39,831 nucleotides of DNA from G020348385 sp964580235 (GTDB taxonomy: Bacteria; Acidobacteriota; Aminicenantia; Aminicenantales; Aminicenantaceae). The notes below the pieces were generated by a model. The model worked only from the letters and a program-made list of their open reading frames with translations. It was not told where the DNA came from and made no database searches. Positions 33,188 through 39,831 of the stretch are shown in pieces. The DNA lies in assembly GCA_964580235.1 (NCBI GenBank), contig CAZOJY010000021.1, positions 1-39,831 of the forward strand, given 5' to 3'. Numbering within the stretch: the stretch's first letter is position 1; each line of letters begins with the position of its first letter. The position numbers and the translations under genes were made by a program.

Positions 33188-33219
33188 GAAATAGATATTA
33201 TCTTATAAAGGAAAAAGCT

Positions 33220-34338
33220 ATGAAAATTGACTATTTTAAGATGGAACGGATGCAATCCCAATGGGAATTTAGGGTGGACTACAATCTCTCTGAGAGCGGT
33301 GTCCATCCCCTCTCTTTCAAAGAACTTCTCCCGCAAGAACAGCTTCAGGATATCCTTGAGACACCATTGGGTTACATCCAAACAAACGGAACGACAGGAT
33401 TGAAAGAACGTGTTTGTGCCTTGTATCCTGGAACAAACATAAAAAATGTCTTGGTCACCACAGGGTCGGTTGAGGCCAATTATCTTCTGGCCTGGAGTCA
33501 GATCGAGCCCGGAGACGAAGTCCTGTTTATGATCCCGAATTATATGCAGCTCTGGGGATTGATGCGTGCCTTTGGAGCCAATGTGAAGACATTTGCGCTC
33601 AAAGAAGACTTGAATTGGAATCCTGATCTCGATGAGCTGAAGAATCTGGTCACGCCCCTCACAAAAATCATCTGTGTCACAAATCCAAACAATCCGACAG
33701 GAAGCAGACTGAGCCAAGAGGCTAGAGATACGATTCTGGACCTTGCAGAAAAAAACGACGCTTGGATCTTTGTCGATGAGGTGTACCAAGGAGCCGAACT
33801 GGACAGACAGACAACCCCGAGCTTCTGGGGAACATACAATAAAGTTGTCGTGTCTAATGGCCTCTCCAAAGCCTATGGCCTCCCCGGGCTGAGGATGGGA
33901 TGGATGCTGGCTCCAGAAGATTTCGTTCAGAAAGTCTGGCCCTATCATGATTACACCACCATATCCATCAGTGCTCTGAGCGATCACTTGGCAAGAATCG
34001 CGCTAACACCGGAAAAGAGAAACAAAATCTTGGAAAGAACACGAACCATCCTGAATAACAACATCGGCATCGTGTCGTCCTGGTTAGATAAACAGGATGG
34101 CTTGTTTCGCTGTATCCCCACTCAAGCAGGAGCCATCGCATTCCCTCACTACGAACTGGATATCAACTCAAGTGAACTCGTCGATAGGATTCGTGAGACG
34201 AAAAGCGTCCTTGTCTGTCCCGGTGATCATTTTGGAATGGACCACTACCTGCGCATCGGGTTTGGAGAGGAAAAACAGAAACTGGAAAAAGCCCTCGCCC
34301 TTATCGAAGAGGTAATAAAAGAAGCTCAGGCTATTTAA
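33220..34338 (+). CDS. Class I/II PLP-dependent aminotransferase
   Basis: A 372-residue fold-type I PLP enzyme. The PLP lysine is K217 in SNGLSKAYGLPGLRMGW. The NPNNPTG motif near residue 165 (pyridine-ring Asn) and VDEVYQGAE near 185 (pyridine-nitrogen Asp) are intact. The terminal YLRIGFGEE supplies the carboxylate-binding Arg. The short N-terminus (about 20 residues fewer than aspartate aminotransferases) resembles the group that includes capreomycidine-synthase-like enzymes, but specificity cannot be assigned. AAAGGA precedes the ATG by 8 bases. Its stop overlaps the stop region of the convergent nitroreductase by 8 bases. Confidence 0.88.
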   Translation: MKIDYFKMERMQSQWEFRVDYNLSESGVHPLSFKELLPQEQLQDILETPLGYIQTNGTTGLKERVCALYPGTNIKNVLVTTGSVEANYLLAWSQIEPGDEVLFMIPNYMQLWGLMRAFGANVKTFALKEDLNWNPDLDELKNLVTPLTKIICVTNPNNPTGSRLSQEARDTILDLAEKNDAWIFVDEVYQGAELDRQTTPSFWGTYNKVVVSNGLSKAYGLPGLRMGWMLAPEDFVQKVWPYHDYTTISISALSDHLARIALTPEKRNKILERTRTILNNNIGIVSSWLDKQDGLFRCIPTQAGAIAFPHYELDINSSELVDRIRETKSVLVCPGDHFGMDHYLRIGFGEEKQKLEKALALIEEVIKEAQAI

Positions 34339-34888
34339 TTTTATTGAACCAGGCGATATCCTCCAGGCTCTTTCGTTTCTTTTCCTTGTGGGGCCTTTTT
34401 TCATAATATCCCAAAGACAAAAGGGAAACGATTCTGTACTTCTTAGGTATATTCAGCACTTTCCGGGCTTTGCGGGAATTGAACCATCCGATCCAGCAGG
34501 TGCCGAGCCCCAGTTCTTCGGCTTGGAATACGATGTGCTCCCCTGCGATCCCTGTATCGATCAGATAAAAGTTTACTCCCTGGATCTGTTTACCGATCCG
34601 GTTGGCAATGATATCCAGGCGGGCAAGAATTAAAATCAGAACGGGTGCCTTTGCGGCGAATTTGGTGGCGGAATAAAATCCAGAAAAAACTTCCTTCGAA
34701 AACCTATTCTTGAGCTCAGGATCATCGATGACAAGAAATCGCCATGGTTGGACATTGTCTGCCGATGGAGCCAGCCGGGCGGCCTCCAAACAGGTGAGTA
34801 TCTTCTCTTTTTCGACGGGTATATCCAGATACCGGCGGATACTCCTTCGTTTTGCGATCAGTTTATTCACTTGAAGGCTGACTCCCAT
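34331..34888 (-). CDS. Nitroreductase family protein (second copy)
   Basis: A 185-residue FMN-dependent nitroreductase-fold protein. The family opening is RRSIRRYLDIPV, followed by AARLAPSADNVQPWRFLVI (FMN loop), a mid-protein helix with IDTGIAGEHIVFQAEELGLGTCWIGWF, and a LSLGYY turn. It is diverged from the copy at 18148-18723, so it is not a recent duplicate. AGGAG lies 8 bases before the ATG. Tail-to-tail overlap (8 bases) with the aminotransferase gene leaves no room for separate terminators. The substrate is unknown. Confidence 0.87.
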   Translation of the reverse strand: MGVSLQVNKLIAKRRSIRRYLDIPVEKEKILTCLEAARLAPSADNVQPWRFLVIDDPELKNRFSKEVFSGFYSATKFAAKAPVLILILARLDIIANRIGKQIQGVNFYLIDTGIAGEHIVFQAEELGLGTCWIGWFNSRKARKVLNIPKKYRIVSLLSLGYYEKRPHKEKKRKSLEDIAWFNKIK

Positions 34889-35055
34889 GATTACATCTCC
34901 TGATAATAGCTAGATTCAATCCTAAATTTTAACAGCCAGATAAGCAAATGAGGACGTCATCAGGCCGAAGTTTTAGCCTGTCAAACTGCCCTTTTGCTTG
35001 CGAAAAGACCCCATCTTTAATAATATGGATAAAATTACGCATCAAGGAGGTAGCC

Positions 35056-37041
35056 TTGCCTAAGAAGATTTTAGGATTGCTTTTTATTGCGCTTCTCTTT
35101 CTTGTCAGTTTCCTCTCCTCTTCCGATGAACCTTTTTGCAAGCAGGTCGCCAATTATACCATGAATGTTGTGCTGGATACAGAGATGCGAACCATAACCG
35201 GTGACGAGTTTCTAACCTGGACAAACGACACAGAATATCCGACAGATGAGGTTTGGTTTCATCTCTACTGGAACGCGTTCCAGAACAACATGAGCACGTT
35301 TATGACAGAGGCTGGCCAGAGGGGAAGAGGAATAACAGAGTTCGAAAAAAATGATTGGGGATTTTGCCATGTCAATTCCATCCACCTGATCGATAAGGAA
35401 AATTTCGCAGAAGTCGACTTATCCCCAGCTATGGAATTTCAACAGCCGGACAACGACAACATCTTTGATCAAACTGTTTTTTCTATGAAGCTCCCCGATC
35501 CTGTGGAGCCAGGACAAACTATTGAATTCCACATAAAATTTTTTTCAAAAGTTCCTCGACCAATTAGCCGCACCGGTGTATATAAAGATAATTATTTTAT
35601 CGCCCAGTGGTTTCCGAAAATCGGCGTGTTTGAAAACGAGGCGTGGAACTGTCATCAATTCCACACGCCTGGGGAATTTTTTGCAGATTATGGAACGTAT
35701 GATATCAAAATCACACTCCCCTCCTCCATGATCGTCGGTGCCACAGGAGAACATCGTGAAAGGGTTGACAACGGGGACGGAACCACAACCCACCGCTTTG
35801 TCCAGCACAGCGTGCACGACTTTGCCTGGACAGCCAGCCCTCATTTGATCGAGATCAAGGAGGATTTTGAGTTTGCCCCAGGAAAAACGACAGAAATCGC
35901 CCTCCTTCTCCAACCGTACCATAAAAATCTTAGAGACAGGTACATGAATGCAGTCAAGAATGCCATAAAATACGCCAGTTTGTTCTACGGCGATTATCCC
36001 TACACCACAGTCACGTGTGTGGACCCTGGCTACAACAGCCGGTCAGGAGGAATGGAATACCCCACCTTCTTCACAGGTGGAGCTTATTTCATCACTCGAA
36101 AGAGAATTTCCCGCCCGGAAGGCGTCACCATCCATGAGTTCGGGCACGGGTATTTCTACGGACTTGTTGGAAGCAATGAGTTCGAAAATGCCTGGATGGA
36201 CGAGGGATTCACATCCTTTCTCGACACAGAAATATACTATGCAGCCTATGAAAATCCCCTGTATTCCCGTACATATTTTGGAATACCGTTTGTTTTCAAA
36301 GGTGTGAGCATTCCGATCGAATCAGACGGGATTTCCAGGCATCGTTTGATGTCAAACATGGATAACATTCAGCGCTTTGCATGGAATTTTATGGAGAGCG
36401 GGAGTTACGGAGCCAATTCCTATTCTAAAGCCGAACTCATGCTGAGGACCCTCAAGAGATACATGGGAAAAGACCTGTTCGCCGATATGATCAAGTCCTA
36501 TTCCCAGCATTGGTGGTTCAAGCACCCAAAACCGAAGGACTTTTACGATGTCGTTTCAGAATTTGCCAGCGAGGATATGAGCTGGCTCCTGGACCAGCTT
36601 GTGTATGGATCGGGAAAAATGGACTATGCGATCGGCAGTTTATCCAACCAGCGATCAAGAGAGCAAAAGGGCTGGTTTAACGGAGAATTCAAGGAAAAAC
36701 CATCAAAAGCAAAAAACTCAAAAACCTATGAGTCCGAAGTTCTGGTGCGCCGGCTGGGAGAGGTCAAGATTCCAGTCGAGGTGCTGGTCGTTTTTGACGA
36801 TGGCTCTGAGATCCAAGAAAACTGGGACGGCCAGTACCGATGGAAAAAATTCCATTATGCCGGCCCAAATCAGATCGTAAAGGCGGTGGTTGATCCCGAG
36901 TTCAAACTGGTGCTCGATGTGGACCGGACCAACAACAGCATGGCAAAAAAAACCAATAAACTACCCCCTGTTAAATGGACATCCCGGTGGTTGATATGGC
37001 TGCAGCACGCCATGGAGTTTTTTACCATTTTTGGCGGTTAA
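35056..37041 (+). CDS. Exported M1-family metallopeptidase
   Basis: A 661-residue zinc peptidase of the gluzincin M1 (aminopeptidase N) type. The zinc site HEFGH (H360, E361, H364) is followed by 18 residues and E383 in WMDEGF, the exact M1 spacing. GGMEYPTFF about 25 residues before replaces the usual GxMEN. The N-terminal beta domain begins with YTMNVVLDTEMRTITG, typical of M1 proteins of the Aminicenantes/Bacteroidetes kind. A signal peptide occupies residues 1-20. The frame is open to an ATG at 34948, but that would bury the signal peptide behind 36 residues and lacks a ribosome site. TTG at 35056 has AAGGAGG 5 bases upstream, so TTG is the start. Confidence 0.9.
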   Translation: MPKKILGLLFIALLFLVSFLSSSDEPFCKQVANYTMNVVLDTEMRTITGDEFLTWTNDTEYPTDEVWFHLYWNAFQNNMSTFMTEAGQRGRGITEFEKNDWGFCHVNSIHLIDKENFAEVDLSPAMEFQQPDNDNIFDQTVFSMKLPDPVEPGQTIEFHIKFFSKVPRPISRTGVYKDNYFIAQWFPKIGVFENEAWNCHQFHTPGEFFADYGTYDIKITLPSSMIVGATGEHRERVDNGDGTTTHRFVQHSVHDFAWTASPHLIEIKEDFEFAPGKTTEIALLLQPYHKNLRDRYMNAVKNAIKYASLFYGDYPYTTVTCVDPGYNSRSGGMEYPTFFTGGAYFITRKRISRPEGVTIHEFGHGYFYGLVGSNEFENAWMDEGFTSFLDTEIYYAAYENPLYSRTYFGIPFVFKGVSIPIESDGISRHRLMSNMDNIQRFAWNFMESGSYGANSYSKAELMLRTLKRYMGKDLFADMIKSYSQHWWFKHPKPKDFYDVVSEFASEDMSWLLDQLVYGSGKMDYAIGSLSNQRSREQKGWFNGEFKEKPSKAKNSKTYESEVLVRRLGEVKIPVEVLVVFDDGSEIQENWDGQYRWKKFHYAGPNQIVKAVVDPEFKLVLDVDRTNNSMAKKTNKLPPVKWTSRWLIWLQHAMEFFTIFGG

Positions 37042-37063
37042 ATTTCGGGTCAGGAGAAAAAAC

Positions 37064-38005
37064 ATGAAAGTGATGATAAATTTTTTCAAAGGCTTCAAAA
37101 CAACTGGCGAACTGACACGAATGATCATTTTTCTTCTTGTGATAAACCTCACATTCTCTTTGATCCTTGCTGTGCCGATGTATCACTCCTTGAAGGGCTC
37201 ATTCGACAGCAGCCTTGTGGGCGAACGGATGGCCGAAGGTTTCGATTACTTGTGGTGGGAAGAATACAGAGATGAGGCCCAGAGCCTGGAGCAGACCTTT
37301 ACGCCTTCGATCATCGGGAAAGGCGCCATCCTCAACAACCTGGAAGGCCTGATCCAGATGCGAGTATTCGATCTTCCCCCGATTGTCCTGATTTTTGGTC
37401 TTCTATACATCATTCTTCACACCTTTTTGGCCGGAGGGATTCTGTCGGTTTTCAGAAATGAAGACCCTAAATTCTCTTTGAAACAGTTTTTCAAAGGAGC
37501 CGGTTTTCATTTTTTTCGTTTCATTCTTCTGATGCTTCTCTCCTGGGCATTTTTTCTGATAATCGGGCAGGTCTTAAAAGGCGGTTTGGATTCCGTTCTC
37601 AATGGCATTCGAGAAACGGCCTTCTCTGAAATCACACCTTTTTACATAGGACTGGTTTTCAGTGCCGTGGTATTTATCCTCTTTTTGTTTGTCCAGATGG
37701 TTTTCGACTACGCCCGCATCAAAACTGTCCTGGAGGACAGCCCAAATATTCTAACAGCCGCAGCGGGTGCGTTCGGATTCGTTTTCCGGCATCTTGGCTC
37801 TACCCTCGGACTTTTTTATCTCCTGTTCCTGGCACAGATTATCTTTACCCTGATCTATATCCTGATCCAGAGCGTCATCCCTCAATCCGCTTTCATCGGT
37901 GTCGCGCTGGCATTCCTGTTTCAGGAGATTTTCATCTTTGGACTGATATGGATCCGCTGCTGGCTTTACTCCTCCCAAATGGAACTTTACAGATATTTAA
38001 AGTAA
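37064..38005 (+). CDS. Polytopic membrane protein of unknown function
   Basis: A 313-residue membrane protein with about six hydrophobic helices (near residues 20-42, 110-135, 155-180, 210-235, 255-280, 280-300). One extracytoplasmic loop after helix 1 carries WWEEYRDEAQSLEQTF. I do not recognise a named family; the general pattern resembles DUF4013- or glycerophosphodiesterase-membrane-domain-like six-helix proteins, with low certainty. AGGAG 8 bases before the ATG at 37064 decides the start over an in-frame TTG at 37031, which lies inside the previous gene. It follows the M1 peptidase after 22 bases, so the two are probably cotranscribed. Confidence 0.65.
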   Translation: MKVMINFFKGFKTTGELTRMIIFLLVINLTFSLILAVPMYHSLKGSFDSSLVGERMAEGFDYLWWEEYRDEAQSLEQTFTPSIIGKGAILNNLEGLIQMRVFDLPPIVLIFGLLYIILHTFLAGGILSVFRNEDPKFSLKQFFKGAGFHFFRFILLMLLSWAFFLIIGQVLKGGLDSVLNGIRETAFSEITPFYIGLVFSAVVFILFLFVQMVFDYARIKTVLEDSPNILTAAAGAFGFVFRHLGSTLGLFYLLFLAQIIFTLIYILIQSVIPQSAFIGVALAFLFQEIFIFGLIWIRCWLYSSQMELYRYLK

Positions 38006-38014
38006 ATTTTTTTT
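37984..38014 (+). terminator. Weak terminator-like hairpin with T-run
   Basis: ACTTTA (37984-37989) and TAAAGT (37998-38003) can pair as a 6-bp stem, followed by AAA and eight T (38007-38014). The stem is AT-only apart from one C-G pair and overlaps the stop codon of the preceding gene, so termination may be inefficient. Confidence 0.35.
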
Positions 38015-38015
38015 C

Positions 38016-38045
38016 TTGCTCTTCGATTGCATTTTTTGATATAGT
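38016..38045 (+). promoter_or_regulatory. Promoter with extended -10 before the lipoprotein gene
   Basis: TTGCTC (38016-38021), 18 bases, then TATAGT (38040-38045). TG at 38037-38038 forms an extended -10 element (TGATATAGT). The predicted leader to the ATG at 38089 is about 37 bases. Confidence 0.5.
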
Positions 38046-38088
38046 CTCTCCGAAATCCATTGTATTATTTAATAAGGAGGCTATACGG

Positions 38089-39081
38089 ATGAAAAGAATC
38101 ACGACAATCGGACTGATTTTAGGCTTGGCCTTATTTTCTTTTACAGCATGTAAAAAGGAAGCTGCTGCTCCAAAAGCCGGAACGGCTGAAGCTGAGGATC
38201 TGCTCAGCCTTATTCCTGCTGATGTGCAGGGTGTCTTTTTTGTGGACGCCCATAAAGCCATGGCCACAGAGTTTGCCAACAAAATGATCCAGGAAGACAA
38301 AAACTATCAGAAATACCAGGAGTTTGTGGAAAAATCCGGAATCGATCCCCAAAAAGATATCTACTATGTCGCAGTGGGCATAGCAGGAGAGCTGGAAGGT
38401 GAGAATCAAGAGGGTGTGGCTGTCGTCAACATGAAATATGATCCCGACACGGTGATGGGATTGATAAAAGAGAAAGCCGCAGAAGAGGAACAGGAATTAA
38501 CAGAAGAAGAGTACGAAGGCAGGACCTTGTACAAGGTGTGGGAAGAAGGCAAACCCTTAGCCTTTTCATTCATCGATGAATCCAATATCGTTGCGGGCAA
38601 TGAAATTCAGGTGAAATCCGTTTTGGATGTGCTGGATAAAAAGAAAGACAATGTTTTCAAAAACGAAGACCTTTCGGCAATCATCGACAAAACCAACAAA
38701 GACGCCATGCTTTGGGGAGCCATGCTTCTTCCGGCTGAAACCATGGAAAAAGCGGCATCGTCCAACCCCATGATGGGGGCCTTGAAATCTATCAGTGCTA
38801 TCGCTCTTTATTTTGATTACAAAGACCAGAACATCGTCGCCGAAATTTTGGCCATGAGCCCGGATGCCGACAGCAACAAACAGGTGGCTGAGGCATTGAC
38901 GGGGATTAAATCATTCGGCGCTATGGCAGCCGGCGAAAAGCCCGAGGTCGGAGAGCTTTTGAATGCGATCGAGATCACTTCTGGCGAAGATCATGTCAAG
39001 ATCTATGCGAGCATTCCCGAAGCATTGATTGAAAAACTCCAGGCGGAGAAACCCAAAGAAGAAAAAGAAGAGATTAAATAA
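38089..39081 (+). CDS. Predicted lipoprotein of unknown function
   Basis: A 330-residue protein with a lipoprotein signal peptide: a positively charged start (MKRI), a hydrophobic core and a lipobox ending FTAC at residues 18-21 or so, followed by KKEAAAPKAG, a typical flexible linker. The mature part starts with LLSLIPADVQGVFFVDAHKA and contains repeated patterns of a strand followed by an acidic helix. It resembles DUF3352-like surface lipoproteins, but I cannot name a family with confidence. It ends in a Lys/Glu-rich tail. AAGGAGG lies before the ATG at 38089; the frame is open further upstream, but without signals. Lgt and LspA from this window would process it. Confidence 0.8.
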   Translation: MKRITTIGLILGLALFSFTACKKEAAAPKAGTAEAEDLLSLIPADVQGVFFVDAHKAMATEFANKMIQEDKNYQKYQEFVEKSGIDPQKDIYYVAVGIAGELEGENQEGVAVVNMKYDPDTVMGLIKEKAAEEEQELTEEEYEGRTLYKVWEEGKPLAFSFIDESNIVAGNEIQVKSVLDVLDKKKDNVFKNEDLSAIIDKTNKDAMLWGAMLLPAETMEKAASSNPMMGALKSISAIALYFDYKDQNIVAEILAMSPDADSNKQVAEALTGIKSFGAMAAGEKPEVGELLNAIEITSGEDHVKIYASIPEALIEKLQAEKPKEEKEEIK

Positions 39082-39302
39082 TTCCAGATTAAAATAGACT
39101 TCTTATTACTCATCTTTTCACTTTTTATTAAACACCATCAGACTGCCTGAATTATTCATAAACATGATTTTTTTTACCGGGATTTAATACCATAGGCATT
39201 GAAATCAGGGACATGTACCGGAAATTCAGGAGGGAACAATATTGGACTCAATTTCGTATACAAAAAAGAAGGATGATTTATGTCTAGTGGGAGGAGAATA
39301 TT

Positions 39303-39831
39303 ATGACAAAAAAAATATCATCTGTTTTGACCCTTTTTTTGCTAATCTTCGTCACTTGGAGCAGTTCGGCTTTAGCCAAAGAAATCAACAAAGATTTCCA
39401 CCAGTCCTTCGATGTCAAGCATGGGGATACGCTGCGTCTCCGGCATGGAGACGGGAATGTGCAACTGATTCCCTGGGAAGAAAACGTTATCGATGTGAAG
39501 GTGCGCTACAGGGTCGATATCGATGCTGTTGGGATCCGGTTAGGCTCCAAAGATGACTTCAATGTGGAATTCCGGCAAACCGAGAATACCGTTTATGTCA
39601 CAGGAAAGGAAACATCCAGGGGGACCATCGGTTTTTACAACAAAAAACACTACGAGTACGTCTACGAAATCCACTCGCCAGATTATATAAAATTGGACAT
39701 GGTTGGGGATGATGGCAATGTGGACATATCGGGGTGGGCAGCCGAAATCGACTGCCGGATCGATGACGGCGATCTTACATTACAGAATATCAGTGGGGAT
39801 AAAACCACGATCCGGGGGGAGGACGGTGATA
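39303..39831 (+). CDS. Exported DUF4097-like beta-repeat protein, cut by window end
   Basis: The first 176 residues of a gene running off the right edge. A signal peptide (MTKKISSVLTLFLLIFV ... SSALA, cleavage near residue 25) is followed by repeated short beta strands with Gly-Asp turns: HGDGNVQLIPWE, DDGNVDISGW, DDGDLTLQNISGD, RGEDGD. This is the pattern of DUF4097 (putative adhesin-like, beta-helix) proteins, often exported. GGGAGGAG lies 6 bases before the ATG. It follows the lipoprotein gene after 221 bases in which I see no gene. The function is unknown. Confidence 0.7.
   Translation, partial: MTKKISSVLTLFLLIFVTWSSSALAKEINKDFHQSFDVKHGDTLRLRHGDGNVQLIPWEENVIDVKVRYRVDIDAVGIRLGSKDDFNVEFRQTENTVYVTGKETSRGTIGFYNKKHYEYVYEIHSPDYIKLDMVGDDGNVDISGWAAEIDCRIDDGDLTLQNISGDKTTIRGEDGD

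Noticed and set aside
33109..33987. Long open frame (292 codons) on the minus strand
   Set aside because: It is antisense to the aminotransferase with intact PLP motifs; no domain or start signal is visible.
39242..39556. Frame starting at TTG 39242 after AGGAGG, 104 codons
   Set aside because: It has a ribosome-site-like AGGAGG, but it runs mostly out of frame into the DUF4097-like gene and its product is a Cys/Arg-rich sequence with no pattern. A short leader peptide cannot be excluded, but there is no positive support.
1..39831. CRISPR arrays, insertion sequences, prophage genes, rRNA or tRNA genes
   Set aside because: No regularly spaced repeats, transposase or integrase motifs, or RNA gene signatures were seen on either strand.

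Overview
The window looks like a chromosomal segment from a Gram-negative-type, probably anaerobic or fermentative heterotrophic bacterium. Signs of this are lipoprotein processing genes (lgt, lspA), two Tat-type signal sequences, an ADP-forming acyl-CoA synthetase and a radical-SAM aminomutase. The mix of genes (clustered alkaline-phosphatase-superfamily enzymes, paired TldD/TldE, EF-G-like protein, AT-leaning coding sequence) reminds me of Acidobacteriota/Aminicenantota-type genomes. That placement is recollection-based inference, not something the sequence proves. I see no rRNA, tRNA, CRISPR array, insertion sequence or phage gene.

Layout. 21-1172 is an MFS transporter, converging on an EF-G-like GTPase (1228-3309, minus). 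3427-10861 (minus) is a compact housekeeping run read nadC, nadB, ileS, lspA, lgt, rluD-like; its members overlap or sit close together. It is driven by a near-consensus promoter whose predicted start coincides with the nadC ATG. Divergent from it, 11055-14871 (plus) holds a flippase-like membrane protein and the tldD/tldE protease pair, all coupled by ATGA overlaps. 14996-16792 is a long KamA-family radical SAM/PLP aminomutase whose substrate-site residues look like those of glutamate 2,3-aminomutase rather than lysine 2,3-aminomutase. It meets tail to tail a glutamate/dicarboxylate-type symporter. Then come, on minus, a nitroreductase, a Tat-exported DUF362 protein and a zinc-ribbon thioredoxin. 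On plus follow a HEAT-repeat-like protein and an HD-GYP protein that share a paralogous N-terminal domain, a small internally deleted protein disulfide oxidoreductase remnant, and the ADP-forming acyl-CoA synthetase.

26481-32996 is the most distinctive part. A perfect consensus promoter precedes five tightly packed genes. Three encode paralogous alkaline-phosphatase-superfamily enzymes predicted to lie in three places (soluble cytosolic, membrane-anchored, Tat-exported). They are followed by a 63-residue ribbon-helix-helix-like protein and an uncharacterised three-helix membrane protein. I regard this as the best candidate for an undescribed system in the window, but its substrate cannot be read from sequence.

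The right end (33220-39831) carries an aminotransferase overlapping tail to tail with a second nitroreductase, then an exported M1-type metallopeptidase, a polytopic membrane protein, a lipoprotein, and the start of a DUF4097-like exported beta-repeat protein cut by the window edge. Several translation starts had to be moved from the longest reading frame to match ribosome binding sites. Two strong cases use TTG (thioredoxin, M1 peptidase).
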